Positions 1 through 5,808 of a stretch of 8,846 bases of DNA are shown piece by piece; the stretch's first letter is position 1, and each line of letters begins with the position of its first letter. Source of the stretch: an uncultured Eubacteriales bacterium (GTDB lineage Bacteria > Bacillota > Clostridia > Lachnospirales > Anaerotignaceae); the NCBI GenBank assembly GCA_934256695.1, contig CAKQPE010000078.1, positions 1-8,846 of the forward strand. The letters run 5' to 3'. Position numbers and translations under genes: made by a program. The notes under the pieces were generated by a model, which did no database searches, was not told where the DNA came from, and worked only from the letters and a program-made list of their open reading frames with translations.

Positions 1-282
1 GAATAAAATCTCCATTGTATTGATTTTAAACAGTAAATCCTGTATCTGTTGCCGTAAACATTGCAGAGCCTATTTCCACAGGCACATGGAATGTGCGGTC
101 TTAAAGAGATTTTTGAAGGTGCAGGGAACTTTTTCGATAAAAAAGTTCCTGCAAAACCCACTTTTCCATTTGGAAAAAATTAAATTTAATCCGTTTCGCT
201 TTGCTAAACACCTTCCCTTTCAGGGACGGCTTTAAATCTGTCTACTGCCCACTGGCAACTGACTGCTAAATTTATATTTATA
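1..282. other. Non-coding left edge with small stem-loops
   Basis: I find no gene I would defend here. A 71-codon plus-strand frame at 20-235 is rich in Cys, His, Phe and Lys, runs straight through two hairpins and has no ribosome site, so I treat it as chance. On the minus strand a short stretch around 40-105 reads as plausible protein (containing HVPVEIGSAMFTATDTGF, then a stop), but has stops on both sides and no start; it could be a gene remnant. The rest holds the hairpins at 121-177, an imperfect GTTT-GC-aaa-GC-AAAC stem near 198-214 and a CCnTCCC/GGGAnGG stem near 211-230. No clear U-tract terminator for the permease gene ending at 283 is visible. Confidence 0.5.
121..177. repeat. Pair of adjacent stem-loops
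   Basis: The first hairpin pairs 121-134 with 139-152: a GCAGG(g)AACTTTTT arm, a 4-nt loop and the matching AAAAAAGTTCCTGC arm, with one bulged G. Ten bases later a second hairpin pairs TTTTCCA (162-168) with TGGAAAA (171-177). The linker contains ACCCA. A hairpin, an ACCC-containing linker and a second AT-rich hairpin is also the layout of the repeats at 1585-1627 and 8798-8841, so this may be a diverged relative, but the stems differ and this is only a suggestion. Confidence 0.5.
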
Positions 283-1188
283 TTACTCCTTTACCATTCC
301 TGCCGCTTTAAACAAGTAATCCCTGTCAGATATAAAAAGTCCTGCAAATATAAGTATTATTCCTAAAATCTCCATAAGAGTTATTTTTTCTCTGAGGAAT
401 ATAACAGAAAATACTACCGTAACAACAGGTATAAGGTAAATATAAACGCTTGTCTTTACCGCTCCAAGAAATTTAAGAGCCGTATTCCAAGTTACATAAC
501 ATACGCCGGAGCCAAGCAGACCAAGAAACATAAAGCTTATTGCTGTTTTTATATTAAAGAAGGAATTTATGCTTACCGAAAAATCCATAATCTTTGCTAC
601 CGGTATGCATATTATCAAAGCATAGAAAAATATATGTCTTGTCATAGGTGCAGGCTTTACACCCATTGTGCTTATTTTCTTTGTTATGGTTGAATAAACA
701 GCCCAGCTTAAAGCCGCAAGTGCCGCAAGGCTTACGCCTCTGAAATCAAGTGCCTTATCGGCATCACCTTTAAAAGTAATAAATATTATTCCTGCCATGG
801 CAATAACAAATCCTGCAAGAAAATATTTTTTTGTTCTTTCTCCAAGAAACAGCCTTGATATAACTGCCGTAAAAAACGGTGATACGGAAACCAGTATTCC
901 TACAGCTGATGCTGTTGTATATGTAAGTGCCGTATTTTCAAAAAGAAAGTATACAACCACGCCGAAAAATCCCGCAAGAATAAACAACAGCTCGTCCTTT
1001 AAGCCATTTGTTTTTATAAGGCTATGGTCAAAGATCAACAAAAGCACCCATGCCATAAAAAATCTTATACATAATATTTCAATCGGTGTAAATTCCGTAA
1101 GCAGAACCTTTGTAACAACAAATGTTGTACCCCATATGAGTATACTCCAAAGAGCACACAAATGCCCTTTTATATTACTGTTTTCCAC
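283..1188 (-). CDS. DMT-superfamily permease with two EamA domains
   Basis: This is an inner-membrane transporter of the drug/metabolite (EamA, RhaT-like) family. These proteins usually export or import small metabolites, but the substrate cannot be read from sequence. The protein (301 aa from the chosen start) has about ten hydrophobic helices in two homologous EamA halves (roughly residues 10-138 and 150-286). Each half ends in the usual short charged link after a helix (LFLGERT near 113-119, IFLREKI near 263-269), and LSWAVYSTITKK opens the second half. The length is normal for the family. I choose the GTG at 1188 over the TTG at 1215: GGGGGGAG lies 5 nt upstream of the GTG, and a TTGAAT-17-TATAAT promoter (1227-1255) would start RNA near 1220, leaving the TTG almost no leader. 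It seems to be its own transcription unit, since the gene upstream ends in a terminator at 1641-1684. Family call is firm; function is unknown. Confidence 0.93.
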   Translation of the reverse strand: MENSNIKGHLCALWSILIWGTTFVVTKVLLTEFTPIEILCIRFFMAWVLLLIFDHSLIKTNGLKDELLFILAGFFGVVVYFLFENTALTYTTASAVGILVSVSPFFTAVISRLFLGERTKKYFLAGFVIAMAGIIFITFKGDADKALDFRGVSLAALAALSWAVYSTITKKISTMGVKPAPMTRHIFFYALIICIPVAKIMDFSVSINSFFNIKTAISFMFLGLLGSGVCYVTWNTALKFLGAVKTSVYIYLIPVVTVVFSVIFLREKITLMEILGIILIFAGLFISDRDYLFKAAGMVKE

Positions 1189-1193
1189 CTGTT

Positions 1194-1201
1194 CTCCCCC
1201 C
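1194..1201 (-). promoter_or_regulatory. Ribosome binding site deciding the permease start
   Basis: On the minus strand GGGGGGAG sits 5 nt before a GTG at 1188. The longer frame beginning with TTG at 1215 would place this purine run inside codons 5-8 and has no ribosome site of its own within the short predicted leader. This favours the GTG start. Confidence 0.7.
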
Positions 1202-1226
1202 TTTTTCTTTTGCAAGCGTAAGATAC

Positions 1227-1255
1227 ATTATATTCTAATAAAAAAATATATTCAA
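1227..1255 (-). promoter_or_regulatory. Sigma-A promoter of the permease gene
   Basis: Read on the minus strand, TTGAAT (1250-1255) is followed after exactly 17 nt by TATAAT (1227-1232). The predicted RNA start is near 1220, giving a leader of about 30 nt before the GTG at 1188. The -10 is perfect and the -35 matches four of six consensus bases. Confidence 0.7.
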
Positions 1256-1336
1256 GACATTTTTAAGACCGTGGCCTCCGTCCACACCTGCCACCCTTTA
1301 AAAAGTATGGATCTAAATTTTAACAAGATACCATGA

Positions 1337-1355
1337 CTACAGTCATGGTATCTGA
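1337..1355 (+). repeat. 19-bp direct repeat, left copy
   Basis: ctacagtcatggtatctga occurs here and, identically and in the same orientation, at 1553-1571. The left copy is embedded in the 12-bp perfect inverted repeat 1327-1352, so the left end of the element can fold on itself or pair with the right end. Confidence 0.85.
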
Positions 1356-1552
1356 GGGTGTCGACAAAGTCGACACCTAAGTCGAAATCAGGATTTCGAC
1401 TTGTTCAAACAGAAGAATAAACAGACAGGTTCCATCGGCTTAAAAGCCTTGAAACCTGCTGTTTTCCTCGTCGGAAATAAATTCCGACTGCGGATTCCAT
1501 TCGGGAAACCCATTCGTTTCCCGAACCCTTCCGCTTTATAAAATAACTTTGT

Positions 1553-1571
1553 CTACAGTCATGGTATCTGA
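1553..1571 (+). repeat. 19-bp direct repeat, right copy
   Basis: Identical to 1337-1355. Its reverse complement continues into GTAGACAAAGT, which resembles the GTCGACAAAGT in hairpin 2 of the element. Both ends therefore share a related core, as expected for a repeat with defined termini. Confidence 0.85.
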
Positions 1572-1584
1572 TAAAAGTTTTGAT

Positions 1585-1627
1585 TGAACTTTTTCAAAAG
1601 TTCATAGGGTTTGGGGTGAAACCCCAA
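1585..1627 (-). repeat. Two-hairpin repeat, copy A
   Basis: Read on the minus strand: stem TTGGGGT / ACCCCAA with a 3-nt loop (1611-1627), a 6-nt linker containing ACCC, then stem TGAACTTTT / AAAAGTTCA with loop GA (1585-1604). The same arrangement in the opposite orientation ends the window at 8798-8841. The two copies differ at stem positions yet keep pairing, and the GA loop of the second hairpin is retained. Confidence 0.75.
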
Positions 1628-1640
1628 TGTTTTAAAATGT

Positions 1641-1684
1641 CTTAAAAAATGCTGCCCGAAAAATATTCCGCAGCAGCATTTAAG
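1641..1684 (-). terminator. Rho-independent terminator of the purO-purH operon
   Basis: On the minus strand AAATGCTGC (1673-1681) pairs perfectly with GCAGCATTT (1647-1655) across a 17-nt loop and continues into further T residues, giving a run of six. It lies about 25-60 nt past the purH stop at 1706. The stem is GC-rich only in its inner part. Confidence 0.75.
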
Positions 1685-1705
1685 CATTTTTGCATTAAGT
1701 TTTGA

Positions 1706-2881
1706 TTAGTGGTGGAAAAGTCTAACTCCCGTAAAGCACATTGCCATGCCAAGTTTATCGGCAGATTCTATAACAAGGTCATCTCTTATTGAGCCGCCCG
1801 GCTGTGCAACATATTTAACACCGCTTCTTCCGGCTCTTTCGATATTGTCTCCAAACGGGAAGAAGGCATCTGAACCGAGAGCAACATCAGTCATGTTTTT
1901 GAGCCATTCCTTCTTTTCTTCGGCTGTAAATACTTCCGGCTTAACCTTAAATATGTTCTGCCACTTGCCCTCTGCAAGCACGTCCATATAGTCCTCACCG
2001 ATATAAAGGTCTATGGCGTTGTCTCTGTCGGCTCTGCCTATTGTATCTGCAAACTGAAGGTTCATTACTTTCGGACTCTGGCGTAAGAACCAGTTGTCTG
2101 CCTTGCTTCCTGCCAGTCTTGTACAGTGTATACGGCTCTGCTGACCTGCACCTATGCCGATAGCCTGTCCGTCTTTTGCAAAGCATACGGAATTTGACTG
2201 TGTATATTTAAGTGTAATAAGTGCAATTACCATATCAATTTTTGCACTTTCAGGTATTTCCTTGTTCTTTGTAACTATATTTTCAAGAAGCTCCTTGTTA
2301 AGGTCGATTTCGTTTCGTCCCTGTTCAAAAGTTACGCCGAAAACCTGTTTTCTTTCTACTTCCGCAGGAGTATAGTTTTCATCAATCTGAATTAAGTTAT
2401 AGTTTCCTTTTTTCTTTGACTTGAGTATTTCAAGTGCCTCCGGCTCAAAGCCCGGTGCTATTACACCGTCAGAAACTTCTCTTTTAATAATATTTGCCGT
2501 GGCAGCGTCACATACATCGGAAAGAGCTATAAAATCACCGAAAGATGACATTCTGTCAGCACCTCTGGCTCTTGCATATGCACAGGCAAGAGAAGAAAGC
2601 TCGCCAAGGTCATCAACCCAGTATATTTTTTTAAGTGTATCACTAAGAGGGAGACCTACAGCCGCACCTGCCGGTGATACGTGTTTAAAAGACGCAGCAG
2701 CAGGAAGTCCCGTTGCTTTTTTAAGTTCTTTTACAAGCTGCCAGCCGTTTAAGGCATCAAGGAAATTAATATATCCCGGTTTTCCGTTAAGAACAGTTAC
2801 AGGCAGTTCACCGTTTTCCATATATATTCTTGCCGGTTTCTGGTTAGGGTTACAGCCGTATTTAAGTGCAAGTTCCTTCAT
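1706..2881 (-). CDS. purH: Stand-alone AICAR transformylase (PurH, cyclohydrolase domain absent)
   Basis: This enzyme transfers a formyl group from 10-formyl-tetrahydrofolate to AICAR, giving FAICAR, the penultimate step of de novo IMP synthesis in the cytoplasm. Family hallmarks are visible: LKYGCNPNQ at residues 6-14, SFKHVSPAGAAVG at 64-76 with the catalytic Lys66-His67 pair, a SNSVCFAK / GAGQQSR segment at 229-250, DAFFPFGDNIE at 338-348, YVAQPGGSIRDD at 357-368 and the typical RLFHH end. At 391 aa it lacks the roughly 200-residue N-terminal MGS-like IMP cyclohydrolase domain of bifunctional PurH (about 510-520 aa). The protein begins right at the transformylase domain, and AAGGGAG lies about 10 nt before the ATG, so this is a natural single-domain form rather than a truncation. 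The missing activity is supplied by the gene 18 bp upstream, with which it forms an operon. Confidence 0.95.
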   Translation of the reverse strand: MKELALKYGCNPNQKPARIYMENGELPVTVLNGKPGYINFLDALNGWQLVKELKKATGLPAAASFKHVSPAGAAVGLPLSDTLKKIYWVDDLGELSSLACAYARARGADRMSSFGDFIALSDVCDAATANIIKREVSDGVIAPGFEPEALEILKSKKKGNYNLIQIDENYTPAEVERKQVFGVTFEQGRNEIDLNKELLENIVTKNKEIPESAKIDMVIALITLKYTQSNSVCFAKDGQAIGIGAGQQSRIHCTRLAGSKADNWFLRQSPKVMNLQFADTIGRADRDNAIDLYIGEDYMDVLAEGKWQNIFKVKPEVFTAEEKKEWLKNMTDVALGSDAFFPFGDNIERAGRSGVKYVAQPGGSIRDDLVIESADKLGMAMCFTGVRLFHH

Positions 2882-2899
2882 TTTTAAAATTCTCCCTTC

Positions 2900-3613
2900 T
2901 TATTTGTTTTTGTTTATAATTCTTGTTTCGTAATTGCCTGTTTCAATATCAATATATCTTACAAAAAGAGAAACCTTATTTTCTTCGTTAAGGCTTGTCC
3001 AAATCATATTTGTAAATTCATCAATATCGCCTGATATATCAACTCTCTTTGGCTCACCTTCAAAGCTTGGAAGTGGATTTTCGTTTCTTGCATATGTATG
3101 AATAAATCTTCCTTCGCCGTTTATAGGATTGCTGTAGGCAAAAGTAAAACGATTGCAGCTTTCCGGTCTTCCGTCATCACTTTTAAGTATACTCATCGCA
3201 TAGTTGTAAGTACCGTTTTCAATATGCATAATGCCTGAAATTCTCGGTGTATAGTTAGGGCCGTCAGGCTCAAATTCTCTTACTCTCAATGACTGTTCAA
3301 AAGTCTGCTGTTTATCCATAAGATCGTATATTGTGTCTGTCTGATCGCCGTTTGTAATGATTGTTTTATTGCCAAGCACCCTTACAGGAGCATATATTAT
3401 AAGACTCGGATCCTCCAATTTAGAAGAGTCAAAAGCTTCTGTACGGATACCTTCTCCGTCTTCAACAAAAACTCTGTTGCGGCTGTTTGAGCTTCTTCCC
3501 ATTATAAAATAAGCTGTTACAGCCTTTTTACCGTCGGCAGACTTTCCTATAACAATACCTCTGCCCGGATAAGCATTAGATATAAGTTCTTCTTTTAAAG
3601 ATATAAGCTTCAT
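2900..3613 (-). CDS. purO: PurO-type IMP cyclohydrolase
   Basis: Predicted to close the ring of FAICAR to give IMP, the last step of de novo purine synthesis. The 237-aa protein matches the archaeal PurO / bacterial IMP_cyclohyd family, which is unrelated to the PurH N-terminal domain. Conserved blocks are NAYPGRGI at residues 13-20, MGRSSNSRNRVF at 38-49, TNGDQTDTI at 87-95, DGPNYTPRISG at 117-127 and the late LPSFEGEP segment at 181-188. Archaeal PurO is about 200 aa, so this version is somewhat longer, as is common in Clostridia. The ATG at 3613 has GGAGG 7 nt upstream. Its stop at 2900 is 18 bp before purH, and the purH ribosome site lies in that gap, so the two are co-transcribed and the pair explains why purH has no cyclohydrolase domain. 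No PurR box or purine riboswitch fits in the short predicted leader. The symbol follows the archaeal name; many bacterial annotations give only IMP cyclohydrolase. Confidence 0.9.
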   Translation of the reverse strand: MKLISLKEELISNAYPGRGIVIGKSADGKKAVTAYFIMGRSSNSRNRVFVEDGEGIRTEAFDSSKLEDPSLIIYAPVRVLGNKTIITNGDQTDTIYDLMDKQQTFEQSLRVREFEPDGPNYTPRISGIMHIENGTYNYAMSILKSDDGRPESCNRFTFAYSNPINGEGRFIHTYARNENPLPSFEGEPKRVDISGDIDEFTNMIWTSLNEENKVSLFVRYIDIETGNYETRIINKNK

Positions 3614-3674
3614 TTTTTATCCTCCAAACACAATATATTAAATTACTAAAAAACACCTGCATTGTTATCTATCT

Positions 3675-3703
3675 ATATTATAAAAAAAGATTACATTTTT
3701 CAA
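3675..3703 (-). promoter_or_regulatory. Candidate promoter of the purO-purH operon
   Basis: On the minus strand TTGAAA (3698-3703) is followed by a T-run and TATAATAT. TATAAT (3677-3682) gives a 15-nt spacer; TAATAT (3675-3680) gives the ideal 17. RNA would start near 3668, about 55 nt before the purO ATG. The surrounding DNA is very AT-rich, so chance matches are likely. Confidence 0.5.
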
Positions 3704-3960
3704 GACCAATCTATAAAATCAAGTAAAACTTTTAGTAAAATACCATAACGAAATAACAGTATTTTGATAAAAGCTTAAATTGCTTTTAAAATATTTATTA
3801 ACAATTTGTTTACACTCTATCCATTTCAGATACATAATTTAATGGCATAATACTAACCATAGAAAGAAAAAAACATCTTTTATAAATAAAAACCATATAT
3901 TAAAAGATAAATCTTCTTTCATAAAATCCCCTAAAAAATAATAAAATAATACCCCTTCTA

Positions 3961-4003
3961 AGAAAACAAAAACCGAACCAAAACAGTTCGGTTTTTGTTT
4001 TCT
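3961..4003 (-). terminator. Perfect-stem intrinsic terminator of the hydrogenase operon
   Basis: An 18-bp perfect inverted repeat (3961-3978 with 3986-4003) around a 7-nt loop. The core ACCGAAC/GTTCGGT is followed on either strand by TTTTTGTTTTCT, so it could stop transcription in both directions. It lies about 65 nt past the hydA stop at 4069. No plus-strand gene faces it, so its natural job is ending the flavoprotein-hydA transcript. Confidence 0.85.
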
Positions 4004-4068
4004 TTATTTTTAAAAACCATGAACTTTGCCCACACCTGCAAGCTGTCGGCGTTCGAAGTAATTCAGCC

Positions 4069-5808
4069 TTACCTTTGTTCCGGAGCAAGCGGCATTACCC
4101 AGCCATTATGATCTGTATGCAAGAGTTTCTCAGACTTTTCCGAAAGCGGTTTTCCGAGATAATTTTTATACAGCTCTTTTATATCCGGATTTTCATGTGA
4201 ATACCGTATCTCTGCCTTTTGGTCAAGGCAATAAAGCTCACCGCTTCTTTCACCGTAAAGCTCAGTTCCGTCTTTTATCGGCTGACCGCCGCCGCCGGCA
4301 CAACCACCGGGACAAGCCATAACCTCTACAAAATCATACTTAGCTTTTCCGCTTCTTATGGCTTTAATAACCTTTCTTGCATTGCCAAGCCCGCTTACTG
4401 CAACAACCCTCAAAACTTTGTCACCAAGAGCGAACTCTGCCTCTCTTATTCCTTCTCCGCCACGTATTTCTTTAAATGCGTCAGGCTCAGGATTGTGTCC
4501 CTGTGTTACTGCATAGGCTGTCCGCAAAGCCGCCTCCATTACTCCGCCCGATGCACCGAATATAACTCCCGCACCGCTGCTTGATTCTATAGGCTTATCA
4601 CAAGGAACTTCTTTCAATGTTTCCGGTGTTATATGCTCAGCACGAATTATTCTTACAAACTCCCTTGTTGTAAGCACCAAATCAACATCTCTGCCTGTTT
4701 CGGCATCGTTCATTGTAGGCAGTGAAGCTTCTTTTTTCTTCGCTATGCAAGGCATAATGGAAACAAAGAATATTTTCTCTGGTGATATATTCATAACCTG
4801 AGCGTAGTATGTTTTAAGTATTGCACCAAACATCTGCTGAGGTGATTTTGATGTTGAAAGACAATCCACCATATCCGGATACTGTGATTTTAAAAATCTT
4901 ACCCAGCCGGGACAACATGATGTAAATAACGGATATTTATGCTCACCATGCGAAATTCGTTCTATAAGCTCCGTTCCTTCCTCCATTATAGTAAGGTCGG
5001 CACTGAAGTCAGTATCGAAAACATAATCTACACCCATTCTCTTTAATGCAGCAGTTATTTTGCCCATAGTTGCATCTTCTCTTTTAACACCGAGACTTTC
5101 TCCCCATGCACTTCTTACTGCCGGTGCAACCTGAACCATAACAACTTTATCTTTGTCTGCAAGAGCATCAAAGAATTTTTCCGTATCGTCTCTGCATCCC
5201 AAAGCACCTACAGGACAGTGGGTTATACATTGTCCGCACATTGCACAGTCCGAATCCATAATCATTCTGTTATACGAAACATCAACATTGGCTCTTGCAC
5301 CTGTTCCGTTAATATCCCATATGTGCAGTGTCTGTATTTTATCACACACCTGTATACATCTCATGCATTTAATGCACTTTGATGCATCTCTTTTAAGTAT
5401 AGCTCTCTGGCTCCATAAAGTTTTAGGCGTAGTGTTTGTATACGGCACTCTGTATATACCTAAATCATTCGATATTTTCTGCAAAGGACAGTTCCCGCTC
5501 CTTGTACAGTAGGCACAGCTTGCATTGTGCTGCGACAGTATAAGTTCTATGTTTACTTTTCTTGCCTCTCTTACCTTCGGGCTATTGGTATAAATCTTCA
5601 TTCCCTCACGGACAGTATTGTTGCAGGAAGCAATAAGTCTGTCCATTCCTTCAACCTCAACCATACAAATACGGCAGGCAGCTATTTCGTTAATTTCTTT
5701 TAAATAACACAGTGTCGGAATTTTTATTCCCACGCTTTTGGCAGCCTCAAGTATGGTAGTGTTTTCGCTTGCTTCAACAGGTATGTTATCTATAGTCAAA
5801 TTTACCAT
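4069..5808 (-). CDS. hydA: [FeFe] hydrogenase catalytic subunit (group A, CpI-like)
   Basis: A cytoplasmic hydrogenase that interconverts protons and H2; in fermenters it disposes of reducing power. The 579-aa layout matches clostridial CpI (574 aa). A plant-type [2Fe-2S] domain has Cys34, 45, 48 and 62; a His-Cys3 [4Fe-4S] site has His94, Cys98, 101 and 107; two ferredoxin-like [4Fe-4S] clusters use Cys145/148/151/155 and Cys188/191/194/198. The H-cluster domain has L1 TSCCPGW at 296-302 (Cys298 the likely proton-relay Cys, Cys299 a ligand), L2 MPCIAKKKE at 352-360 (Cys354) and L3 EVMACPGGCAGGGGQP at 495-510 (Cys499, Cys503). All catalytic cysteines are present. The ATG at 5808 overlaps the upstream flavoprotein gene by 7 bp and AAAGGAGG lies 12 nt upstream, so the two are co-translated and probably form one complex. 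The maturases HydE, HydF and HydG are not in the window. There is no extra C-terminal [2Fe-2S] domain as in Thermotoga-type HydA. Whether it produces or takes up H2 is not shown by sequence. Confidence 0.97.
   Translation of the reverse strand: MVNLTIDNIPVEASENTTILEAAKSVGIKIPTLCYLKEINEIAACRICMVEVEGMDRLIASCNNTVREGMKIYTNSPKVREARKVNIELILSQHNASCAYCTRSGNCPLQKISNDLGIYRVPYTNTTPKTLWSQRAILKRDASKCIKCMRCIQVCDKIQTLHIWDINGTGARANVDVSYNRMIMDSDCAMCGQCITHCPVGALGCRDDTEKFFDALADKDKVVMVQVAPAVRSAWGESLGVKREDATMGKITAALKRMGVDYVFDTDFSADLTIMEEGTELIERISHGEHKYPLFTSCCPGWVRFLKSQYPDMVDCLSTSKSPQQMFGAILKTYYAQVMNISPEKIFFVSIMPCIAKKKEASLPTMNDAETGRDVDLVLTTREFVRIIRAEHITPETLKEVPCDKPIESSSGAGVIFGASGGVMEAALRTAYAVTQGHNPEPDAFKEIRGGEGIREAEFALGDKVLRVVAVSGLGNARKVIKAIRSGKAKYDFVEVMACPGGCAGGGGQPIKDGTELYGERSGELYCLDQKAEIRYSHENPDIKELYKNYLGKPLSEKSEKLLHTDHNGWVMPLAPEQR

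Larger units (their letters stand above)
1327..1571. repeat. Multi-hairpin element bracketed by 19-bp direct repeats
   Basis: Six stem-loops follow each other almost without gaps. (1) GATACCATGACT at 1327-1338 pairs with 1341-1352. (2) GGTGTCGAC at 1357-1365 pairs with 1369-1377 around an AAA loop. (3) AAGTCGAAATC at 1379-1389 pairs with 1392-1402. (4) AAACAG-a-CAGGTT at 1419-1431 pairs with AACCTGCTGTTT at 1453-1464, with an inner GGCT/AGCC stem. (5) GTCGGAA at 1470-1476 pairs with 1482-1488. (6) GCGGA at 1490-1494 pairs with TCCGC at 1530-1534 around a nested TTCGGGAAA/TTTCCCGAA stem (1500-1508 with 1517-1525). The motif ctacagtcatggtatctga occurs at both ends. No open frame spans it. I read it as a small non-autonomous repeat (MITE- or REP-like, possibly composite); a structured RNA is the alternative. 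Confidence 0.75.
1189..1705. other. 517-bp spacer packed with repeats, no gene
   Basis: This spacer between the permease gene and purH has no credible coding frame. The plus-strand frame at 797-1336 that enters it is the mirror of the permease. From left to right it holds the permease leader and promoter (to 1255), a short stretch with GTGG...CCAC pairing near 1271-1285, the six-hairpin block bracketed by 19-bp direct repeats (1327-1571), the two-hairpin repeat (1585-1627) and the purH terminator (1641-1684). Confidence 0.8.
3614..4068. other. 455-bp AT-rich spacer between hydrogenase and purine operons
   Basis: It contains the purO promoter candidate (3675-3703) and the hydA terminator (3961-4003). 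The minus-strand frame at 3900-4088 overlaps the 3' end of hydA in another frame and translates the terminator palindrome, so I do not accept it as a gene. Between about 3720 and 3950 I see only AT-rich sequence with many A and T runs and no gene, riboswitch-like fold or repeat that I can name. Confidence 0.7.

Noticed and set aside
20..235. Plus-strand 71-aa frame at the left edge
   Set aside because: It has no ribosome site, an odd composition (CICCRKHC, many Phe and Lys) and it translates two hairpins; it looks like chance.
797..1336. Plus-strand 179-aa frame opposite the permease gene
   Set aside because: It mirrors the EamA transporter, which has clear family signatures on the minus strand, and it runs into repeat DNA.
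1327..1552. CRISPR array
   Set aside because: The hairpins differ in sequence, and the only direct repeat occurs twice about 216 bp apart, so there is no repeat-spacer periodicity.
2421..2933. Plus-strand 170-aa frame opposite purH
   Set aside because: It is the antisense shadow of the transformylase, whose catalytic motifs are unmistakable.
3614..3900. Purine riboswitch or PurR box upstream of purO
   Set aside because: The predicted leader is only about 55 nt, no riboswitch-like three-stem fold was seen, and only a lone CGAA half-site near 3749 was found.
3900..4088. Minus-strand 62-aa frame after hydA
   Set aside because: Its C-terminal half is the translation of the terminator palindrome and its start lies inside the hydA 3' end.
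5153..5512. Plus-strand His/Cys-rich 119-aa frame
   Set aside because: It is antisense to the ferredoxin-like cysteine clusters of hydA, which explains its composition.
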